The notes under the pieces are model-generated. The model saw nothing but the letters and a program-made list of their open reading frames with translations, had not been told where the DNA came from and did no database searches. The translations under genes and the position numbers were made by a program. This document shows, piece by piece, positions 45,901 to 55,028 of a stretch of 64,000 bases of DNA. Origin of the DNA: Sphagnum magellanicum. Its lineage: Eukaryota > Streptophyta > Sphagnopsida > Sphagnales > Sphagnaceae. Position 1 is the first letter of the stretch, and the number at the start of each line of letters is the position of its first letter. The stretch lies in assembly GCA_021904315.1 (NCBI GenBank), contig CM038922.1:17025347-17089346 (forward strand), given 5' to 3'.

Positions 45901-48900
45901 TGTTAATTTAGATTATTACCTTTTTTTTATAATAATCTTCAAATTGTGGAAGAAATTATGTTTATTAAATTATGGGGAATTTGAGGTGAAAGGTTATGGT
46001 CGTCCCATGCCTTTTTAGGGCAAGTAGTCTCAAATTAACCATCTGCCTAATTAATGGTCGAGCCAGGGGCAAGGCCACTAGTAGGTGCTCTCATAATTTA
46101 GGTCCTCGAGACATCCTTTATTCCATTCAGTTATTTCATTGATAATTTATGTTTCATTCAATTAAGTAGTAGTTCTGTTTAGAATGAAGCTTGGTTCATC
46201 TCTTGTTATTTTTTGAATTAAAAAATCAATAAAAATAAATTTAGTTTGTCAATTGTTGATTGGTATTCATCATCATGAATGGAATAACAATCATGGTGAT
46301 GAAAGAATTGGAGGCTGAACATAGTGAGCTTCCAACATAGTTATTATCCTAACAACATAAGTTCAAATCATTTAGGTTGAGATATAAGGGTTCCTCTATG
46401 AATGTGCATGTTATCCATAATTGAAGAAAATTAGGTGTGAATATTGCCCAAACTAATTTGGAGTTGAAATCTTGAACATTTAGTATCTAAACCTTGTGCA
46501 CCATCTGTGTTTGAGTGGTAGTAGTGTCATGGAACTAAGTATTTCAGGTTGATCTTGAGGTTATATGTAGTTAAACATAGTTGAAACCGATGTTAGGATT
46601 TTGAAAATTTCAGGAACCCTATCTATAGTTCATAATAAACAAGGTAATTTGCTTTTCTTAGAAATTACACCAATGTTATGATATGTCCATGCATCCTTCT
46701 TGAAATCGATTATTAAAATCATGACCTTGAACTAACGGATCATGTTAAATATGAAATTATGTAACACATATTTGTGTGTTGCCATCCATCAATTTTGTCA
46801 CCCACTTTCACAAAATTTTCTATTGTTGGACAATTTTTAAATCTCTAAGCATATTTGTATATCCAAACTTGAGTTCAATCATGGCCTCCACCAAAACATT
46901 TGAATCCACAAATTCAAATTCAAATTCATGAATTTTATTTTTTTAATGTAATGAATTTTTTGCCTTCTATATGAAACCCCATTGTAATTGTGGGTTTTTC
47001 ATTGAGATGCACATGACGCAATGCAACCTAGTGATGCACAAGGATAACACCATGCATCCTTGCCCTTTTGGTCATCTTTGATTAAAAAAAAAGGTACAAA
47101 AGGTTTTTATTGGAAAGAATGTGCTTAAGTCACCACATTATGATGAAATAAAACCTCATGCTACCACATCTAAATGTTGAAGTCATGGAAATCAACATTA
47201 CAAAACAAGATTTTGAAAAAGTTATATTATCATGTTTGACATCTAACCAAATTTTATTCATCTATATTGTTGACTATAACCAATCCCCCTACTTGACAAA
47301 TTTGAAAAAAACATTGGTTCAAGCAAGTTTCAACAAAGGTTTTCCATATAAGATATCAATTTGAACACTTACCATAAGAAAGAATAAAAGTTGGGTATTG
47401 TTCTAGAGAATATAATGGTTTTTTTAAAATAATGAACTAATGCCTTATAATTATGCACAAACCATTTGTTGTTCTTATAAAACCATTATAATGTTCATTA
47501 AGCGAAATTGGATGTCTCAATAGGTATTAAAAATACCTCTATTGCAATATTTCATAATGGCCCACCATTCAACAATTTTTTAAAAACACTTCCATAGTTA
47601 CATATTATGGATGAAAAAAATATTATGAATTAATTTCAACAATGTGGATGAAAAGTGCATGTTCATTGATCAATTTCATGCATGAACAAAAACTTACATT
47701 ACATTAAATTTTGATTTTTATAATTAATTATAAAAAATTAATACATATGTTCATTAGAGTAAGTTATAAGATATCATCCGTCATAATAAGATCCTTCATT
47801 AGGAGTGAAATCCTTCCCATTTTCAAGGAGCAAGTGAAAGAACCCTCCACCTCTTATGCCTCATAATTTACTTATCTATAGGTTCATGATAATTTTCAAA
47901 TCATGTTTACAACGGATAAAAACTAATGTTGTCAACTTTTAAAAGTTGAACAATTTCAAATCAAGTTATAAAATTAGGTTGTAGAGTCTTTGGACCAAAG
48001 GTTTCAAGTCTCATTGGAATTGCCATTGAAACCTATTCACAGAATTGATCTATTTTTAAAATTGAATTAAAACCTAAACCAAGGGTGGTACCCCCTTTGA
48101 ACCTTTGAAAAAGATTCAAAATTTTAAGACACATAAATATAATTTTATTATAAATAAATAAACTCAAGTTTTGCATTTTAAACAAGTTATTACATTTGGG
48201 TGGTTGCACATAATTAATATTACATAATCTTTATGTAGGAGTGTGTAAACTAGTTGGATAAACTAATTACACTTTCTTTTTTTTGGGGGTTTAAGGGAGA
48301 TGGAACTAAACCTTGACTTGAACTGGACCAATTTTAAATTCTTTGGGAAAATGCCTAAAATCAAGTTTTATCAACAACATCCCCCTTCAATTTAATTGAT
48401 GCAAGAATTCAATTACAAACTTTTTTGCCTTCAATCTTTTGGCCAAAAAATACATCAATTGAATATTTGAAATTCACTTCATGATTCATCTTGTTATTCA
48501 TAATTTTATGTCATAGTTTTGAACTCAAACATCGTACAAAAATTATTAGTCATTCTAAACCTTCAAGTCTATGTTTAGGGTTTTGTAAATAGAGTTAAGT
48601 CTTCTCTAACAAAAGGGGAGAAGACTAGTAAAAGAACTTCAAAGACTTAGAAGTTCAGATTCAGCCAAACTTGACTTCACATAGATACCTCAAAGAGAGT
48701 TTTAATCCCATAAGCAAACACAATTTTCTTTTGTAAACAAACTCAAAACCATTCCTACAATTATCTCTGTGTTAAGACTTTACAAAAAGGCAGTCTTACA
48801 TGTGGTCCTTGCAAAAGGTGCAGTGCACTTTTGAACTAATCTCTCCACTGTGGTCTCAAACCAGATCACTCCAAATGAGTGCCAGACATAGTACAATAGG

Positions 48901-49461
48901 GAAGAGGGGACTGCAAGTAATCCAGTTGCGTACTTTTACTGGGTAATAGAGCTAAACTGTAGGTATATCTAGGAACAACAAATTTATTTCAACAAATAGA
49001 TTATACATGTCTATGTGGAAAGCACAGACCACAAGTAGCAGGTATATGCAGAGAAACCAACAGATCCCTGCATTCTATCCAAAAACACTGAAACATTAGG
49101 ACAATATCAATAGACATAAACCAGTCTTTTGATCCCAAACACTCTGATGATGGCTATCTTGTGTACCAACTCAATGAGCTAATTGCACAATGAGAAAGCC
49201 ATTTGCAAATGAACCCAATCACTAAAAATGTAAGGATTCCAGTGAACAGTCTAGGAGAGGCTACTCTGAGTTCATGGACACATATAACCTCAGAGTCCTC
49301 CACTTACTGGAACCCATGTGCACTAACAGGATACATTATAAGGATACTGAAAGAGCAATGTAAGTCCATACATAAGCTCCGTCTGGACAACCACAAACCA
49401 AATTCAGAAAAAACACAATTGACACAGTTGATTGCATGTCCTTGCAGGTAGCATTTCCTTC
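39942..49461. other. Long AT-rich desert with eroded fragments
   Basis: No intact gene. There are poly-G (44229-44240), poly-T and AT runs. Around 45990-46110 a short GC-enriched patch stands out without a recognisable identity. From about 48600 the sequence becomes more balanced and probably includes the F-box gene's 3' UTR. Confidence 0.45.
41430..42174 (-). pseudogene. Possible eroded ORF of unknown repeat family
   Basis: Coding-like pieces occur in order on the minus strand: KMGKVGDKEIVVDAQLFHEI (near 42080), LKTCQLRAVIAMNKRVMCNW in another frame (near 41850), and WVNKKLTMKKKIEKVNTLLC (near 41770). Several frameshifts and stops separate them. The style resembles dispersed repeat ORFs of large plant genomes, but I cannot assign a family. 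Confidence 0.3.
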
Positions 49462-52400
49462 TTACAAGGGACCTGTGCCTCCTTTTTCATAATCAGGAAG
49501 GCTATCAAAGACAGTGAAATCACTTACCAGACTCCACCCCCAGTTTTCTTTCCTGTGTACTTGCATCATTGGCCAGTGATTCACCCTCACAAAGCGCTTT
49601 GTGAAGTTCTCACCTGGTCCAGTGATGTCAATGACAGTGTAGTTTGCTTCATGCCCACCCCAGCAGGGATCATTTGCATCAGCAGTCAAAGTACCATTGG
49701 CATGAAAGTAGCGTCTCATTGGAGCCCTATCACCCCTCCATGATGGATCTAGGTTTCGCCAATACTGTGGGGCAGCCTGTTGAGACAGCATGGATCGATC
49801 AGATATGAAACAAGTACTTATGCTTATTGTAATGGGAAAAAAGATATCAGAATAAGCTTGATTCTTCAGGCTGCAGTTGCTTTGTTGGTCAGCAAATGCA
49901 TTTGTGATCACACTTTCTTTGATCACAGTGTGTCCAACTATTGGCTGCTTTTAGGGTAAGGACAAATGGGATGCTTGATGCAGTACGGAGATGGAAGTGT
50001 TTTTCAGACTTGTACACTACAAGCACCATGCTATACATAGAACCACAGTATCCACAACAGAGTCTGGTACTTACACTTTTGAACCGAAATTCCCAAACAT
50101 GATCACACAAATCCTCTTTTGTGATTGTTGTCTGCAACAGAAAACAACAGGGTCAACAGGCCACTCTGATCAGATAAGCAATCCACCATTGAGTAGTAAG
50201 GAGTTTTGGAGTACAGTATATGTCTATGAAAAATGTCCTTCCTGACACCTGTGGGCTTGCCTTGGAACAAACTGCAAGAAACAGCAGCAGCAGAAGTTGA
50301 TATTCCAGAGAGTAGATATCACACAAGAGTCCTTGAGCTAATGCTTCTTACAAGCCTTTTAGGAGATGATTCCACTCTATTTCTACAAATGAAAGATGCA
50401 AACAGATATTTCCAATGCGTGCTGAAACATTGTAACAGAACCAGGAACTAATCTCCACAGCTTCTACACAACAGAGTAGTCAGATACTTTCAGAACTTGA
50501 GCAATTTGGTGATGACAGCTTCATCCAGGATTTGAACTTCCTGACACAGGAAATAAACAGTCCTTACAAGTCTTTGGGAAGCTGATTACACTATTTTTTA
50601 CAGACTCCAACAGATGTTTGCAATTGCTGCTGAGACATTGTAACAGAACTAGGAACTAAATCTCCACAGGTTCCACACAACCATGTAGGTCAGATAATTT
50701 CACGTTGTGGAAATACCAATTTGGTGATGATAGCTTTGTTCAGACATTTGACTTCCACACACAGGAAACAAACCATGGAAGTAGAATATGGAATAAACAA
50801 CATACACGTTTGGCATCTTTGACAGCAATTCTGTATGCAACTGCTTTCAACAATCCGGTTTGCACTGCAGCCCGAGGGATATGGATTTTATCCTCCCACA
50901 GCATCTTACACTGCATGCAATGAAATTGTGGTCAAGGAGAGAGCTCAAATGGTGTCAGAGCAATACTAGAGGTCAGTTCTTTTGAAACCCTTTCCTACAA
51001 GAAAACTTAGACAAGATTCTTCACTAGAATGGCATCAAAGCTGAAATGCTAATAATAGGAACTCTGTACAGACAGCTCAGCATTGTCATCAAATGCAGCT
51101 ATTGTTCATTGCAGCTTGAAATGCAGCATCGATGCATACCTTGGGAAGCCAAAGAGTATCATTGTGAACAACAGCCTTCCATTTCTTGGAGAGGACTGAA
51201 GCGCGTGCCAAGCTGCGTACATCGAGCAGTTTCAACATGCATAGCATGAGATCTGCTCCAAGGACCAGTACAGGATCTTGAACATCCTCATGCCGGAGTC
51301 TCTTGCAGACTTCCAGCCCTTCTTCTGTTCCACAACAGCCTTCATCAAATCTTCTTTTGGCTAATAGATTCTCTGGCAAGTTTGAACATCCACCTTTTGA
51401 GGCCACGCTTGCAAAGGCATTGACAACCATGTGTACCGATGCTCAATCTACATGCAAAGGGCCGGAATCTTACCTCTGGGATGTGAATCTGATGTTTTTG
51501 CATCTGCAATACTTCCATATCTCCAGCTGCTTGTGCTTTCTGTCTTTGCCTGTTCCATTTGGTGAGGTGTCTGTTCGTAACGAGCTTTCACGCGATTTCC
51601 TTGAGTCGCATCTATCAGATAAGCATTCTGAGCATGACTGCGAACTTCTGGCTTTTTGAGATTCATACATGCCGTTGCGCATCGACGCTGTCCAGCATTA
51701 AATCTGCTCCTAGCGAACGCAGATGCCGCCTCCTCACCTTTCTTATCGCTATCATGATCCCCTCCCAGGCACGCCTCCGGAGTGTCTTCTGAGACAAGAC
51801 GTTCTTCTTCGAGATTCTGGTTCGTGTTGGAAGATGTGAACAAGATTCCTCCCAGAAACTTTTCGAGGTCTTCAAGGATCCGATCGTTGTTGCACCTGCG
51901 CGCAGGTGACTCGAAGAAGAGTTTCAACAGCCTGCCGAATTCCTCTGCGCGGCACCTAGCATGCACAGATGACTGTCCTGCCCCCCATCGCGAGAGTTCG
52001 ATGCTTTCGAGAGAGCTCGCCTTCAACAACGTCGTAGTTTGGTGGAAAGGCGATGACGACTTTCCAGACAGCCCGCCTGAAACGCTCCGATAGAGATAGG
52101 ACCGCCTTTCTTGCACTTTGTTCCCAGGTTTCTCCATATTCGTAGAGGAGTCAAAGCTCGTAACGGCTCCAATCAACTCCTCGCCTGTTCCCACACCTTT
52201 CTGCGGAATTATCTTAAGCATCGCAAGGTCCGAAAACGTAATAGCTCCATCCTCCCTCTCATCCACAACGCTTTCACAAACACCGACCACAGATGACACA
52301 TCTGGAACTGCAACCTCCTGCTCATTTTTGGCCCCTCCGATCTCCTCTTTAACGGCAGATCCACTCGAATGGAGTTCTCCCACAACAATGCTACGCACGG

Positions 52401-52665
52401 ACGAACCAGCGCCTCCAGCTTCACCGATACGAGAAAGTCCAGAACCTCCGCAAACCGGGTTCTTAGGGTTCACATATCGGTCAAAATGTAAAGACTCGTG
52501 GCGGAAGTCGCCATCCAAGCTCATCCGGCTCACCGAAGTTCTCACGCTTCCAGCAACCCCGGAACTCCAAGTGCCAGTATTATTTCGACGCCTACTCTTT
52601 CGGCGCTTGTCTAAATTCTCCTCACAGCAACAAAACTCGTGTCGAGCGTACTCATCCGACGCCAT
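49462..52665 (-). CDS. F-box protein with long N-terminal extension (five exons; first junction uncertain)
   Basis: Likely substrate adaptor of an SCF ubiquitin ligase. Exons: 52665-51474, 51441-51140, 50910-50806, 50131-50075 and 49776-49462, predicted 656 aa. Residues 1-397 are low-complexity and Ser-rich with no known domain. The F-box (DPVLVLGADLMLCMLKLLDV...LWLPK) is at about 453-498. The C-terminal part holds HIPR, ITKEDLCDHVWEFRFK, APQYWRNLDPSW, CWGGHEANY and GGTGPL, the conserved tail of this plant F-box family. Borders 2-5 are clean GT/AG in phase 0. The exon 1-2 junction is odd: the frames are offset and the only phase-consistent GT/AG splice would remove 32 nt (51442-51473). Start is ATG 52665, giving MASDEYARHEF; the open frame extends upstream only by a non-ATG codon. 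Stop TAA 49462-49464 overlaps a donor-like TT|GTAAGA, so the C-terminus could extend. Confidence 0.85.
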
Positions 52666-52748
52666 CGTCGCTTTTTCCAACGTCTTCGTTCTCCGTCCGT
52701 TCCCTACATGCCGGAGAAGTTCCTAAAACGAAGAGACAAAAGTTTATC

Positions 52749-52899
52749 CACGTGCCAGCAACGTACCGGGGCGCCCAAAACAAGCCTCTGCGAGAAAGGT
52801 GATGGAAATACAAAAGGCTAGGGAAGAGAAGGACAAGCTCAATCGAAACCGTTCGATAGACCTTACACGTCATTGAACCGGTCTCGATTGATCCACGTG
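52749..52899 (-). promoter_or_regulatory. F-box gene promoter elements: two G-boxes and a dyad
   Basis: CACGTG occurs at 52749-52754, about 85 bp upstream of the start codon, and at 52894-52899. TGACGTGT on the gene strand (complement of ACACGTCA, 52865-52872) lies between them. These are bZIP/bHLH core sites often linked to ABA or light control. TCAATCGAAACCGTTC (52839-52854) and GAACCGGTCTCGATTGA (52875-52891) form an imperfect dyad around the TGACGTGT. Function is inferred. Confidence 0.5.
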
Positions 52900-54151
52900 T
52901 AAGTATCTTACCAACTTACGATCTGACGAATCGCCTCCCAGGATTTCTCAATAGCAACAGATTCGCCATCTGGATTCTGGATCGTCAGATATGCTGGATT
53001 TCCCTCGTGGACGACCAAGATTTCTCACTTTTAAATCGATAGTTGTCCCTCATATTGACCGTAAAGATCTGGCAACGATGGAAATTTGTACGGTTCAGAT
53101 CGCGAGTTTTTTAATCTAATTCTCGTTTCACTGGTCACAACTCACAACCAGAAAATTTTTGTTCCTCCTAGTCGTTGGATCCTCCAAAATTGTTGACGTG
53201 GACAGTCTGGATTTCGCGTCGTGCCTGCTGAAAACCAGAATGGGCTCTTCATATTAACTCACAAGAAATGGATTCACATATCTTTAAATCGGAAAACAGA
53301 AGATGATTTAAATAATGACCGTCCGATTGGTAATATTTTCCAACGTGGATCATTCCAAGGCTCCAGATTTGTTGCCTGTTGGTTTTATCTTTTGGGGCTT
53401 GGCGTGAAACTTTTGGGGGGTGGGGGGTGGGGGGTGCGGGGGGTGGGTCTTGACTCAGGGGGCAGGAGGGGTTTTTTTGTTTTAATAAATAAATTTGGGG
53501 TTTTTTTTTTTTTAATGGCGAATTTCTGCCACTTGTTGACCATATTTAAACAATAGGTTTTAATAGGCGAACAGAATATATCAGGATTCTTAAATATTTT
53601 CTACTGACCTGTAGCCAGATTTGGCTAATTCCTCTTGTGGTTGATTGCCAGTGAAGTTAGCTACATCACACAAAAAATTGTTAAAAAATACCCCGAGTGA
53701 CTAAAAAGTTTTAAATAATATAATATTTGTCCCGGTGAGCAAAATCTGGGATTCCCTGGCAGTCGGATATTTTAGTTTTGCATGCAGATGGTTTCGGACC
53801 TTCCTATTGGCTGCCATAGAATAGAAAGCCAGTAGGGAGACAGCTAAGAGTGCATAGAAGTCAGGACCCAATGCCCCCCCAAAATACTTTCCACCAAATG
53901 TGATACAATTTATAAGCCATTGCTTGAGTTTGGGTCCAATGAAAAAAAAAAGCTTCCCATGTGGTGCAATCACTTGCCGCCCAATCGGAGTCTAAAGTAA
54001 GTTGAGTATGCAGCGGGGAAACTAAAGTTGTACACAAAAATTATTATGAAAGAACCCCATTGTGCGTGCCTACGGATTTTGGGAACCGATCAGATTCTTT
54101 CCTAAACAATTTATTTGTATCAAGCTTGATACCACATGTAAGTTAGGCCCA
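52900..54151. other. Intergenic region upstream of the F-box gene
   Basis: Moderate GC at first, then AT-rich. It holds the G-rich tract listed separately. The open frame at 53221-53556 is produced by that tract and has no motif. Confidence 0.5.
53415..53447 (+). repeat. G-quadruplex-forming tract
   Basis: Runs of six, six, six, six and three G are separated by T, T, TGC and T, which exceeds the usual G3+N1-7 quadruplex rule. A further G5 run lies at about 53458-53462. It is about 750 bp upstream of the F-box start codon, on the opposite strand. Confidence 0.85.
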
Positions 54152-54410
54152 CTTTACACTAGGAGTCAAGGCTGAAAAAACTTGGGGGGCCAACTTTGAG
54201 CATTTTTGGCTTGTCGTTTGGCCCCAAGTTACTAATAAATGTGGAAACATTGGCCCCAAGGGTTGCATGCAAATTGGTCACTCAAATTCGATTGGTATCC
54301 TTTTTCCAGACTTGGGGGCAATACAAACCCATAAAGTTCAGCATTTATTTGTAACTTGGGGCAGATGGAAAAGAGTTTTTTCTAGTTCAGCCTTGACTCC
54401 CAGTGTAAAG
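54152..54410. repeat. Foldback element with 24-bp terminal inverted repeats
   Basis: CTTTACACTAGGAGTCAAGG (start of 54152-54175) is matched with one mismatch by the reverse complement of 54387-54410. Inside, CCCCAAGTTACTAATAAATG (54222-54241) pairs loosely with the reverse complement of about 54343-54362. So the arms are long and imperfect around a central loop. It resembles a MITE. The outer bases suggest CACTA/G ends, but no clear target duplication supports a superfamily. Confidence 0.65.
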
Positions 54411-54569
54411 CCCTTGGGGCTGATTCAACTTTTCCACCAACTAGTGGGTGCCTGTGACCTTCGGCCACTGTGAAGTCCCCCGGTTTCTTTAAACTTGGTT
54501 CACGTTTTAGTTTTTTTTTGGAAACTTTTAACTTTTTTTTATGTTTTTTTTTAATTATTATTTTGTGAT

Positions 54570-54968
54570 CATCCAGCCGGATGGACATTTCATCCATCCC
54601 CTTAATCGGGACGGACAGTAGCTAAAAGAAAAAAAACTTCCCCAAAATCCGTCCCGTCATCAAGCCGAACGGACATTTCATCCATCCCCTTAATTGGGAC
54701 GGACAGTAGCTAAAAGAAAAAAAAGGTAGTCTTGGTCAATACAAAAAAAAATAAAAATTGTTTTTGGGCTGTCCAAGGCCTAAATATTTTTTTTCTGGTC
54801 TTCCCCTAAATTCGTCCCGTCATCAAGCCGGACGGACATTTCATCCGTCCCCTTAATTGGGACGGACAGTAACTAAAAGAAAAAAAAAGTAGTCTTGGTC
54901 AATACAAAATAATAATAATAATAATAAAATTTGGGCTGTCCAAGGCCTAAATATTTTTTTTCTAGTCT
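54570..54968. repeat. Tandem modules with internal GGACGGA palindromes
   Basis: Module A (core ACGGACATTTCATCC...TTAATTGGGACGGACAGTA, then CTAAAAGA8) occurs three times, near 54570, 54650 and 54812. Module B (AGTCTTGGTCAATACAAAA...GGCTGTCCAAGGCCTAAATA) occurs twice, near 54729 and 54890. A2-B1 and A3-B2 repeat with a period of about 162 bp. GGACGGA and TCCGTCC in A3 form a 7-bp inverted repeat. The array abuts the truncated end of the Helitron Rep ORF. Confidence 0.8.
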
Positions 54969-55028
54969 ACCAAATCTTTTGCCTCAAAAAATCAGACCGC
55001 CCCTGATTTCTTTTTTCTCTGGAGTCAG

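Noticed and set aside
48598..48626. AGTCTTCTC/GAGAAGACT hairpin as a terminator
   Set aside because: A 9-bp stem in AT-rich plant DNA is weak evidence, and plant polymerase II genes do not use hairpin terminators.
53221..53556. 111-aa plus-strand frame
   Set aside because: Mostly encoded by the G-rich tract and flanking low-complexity DNA.
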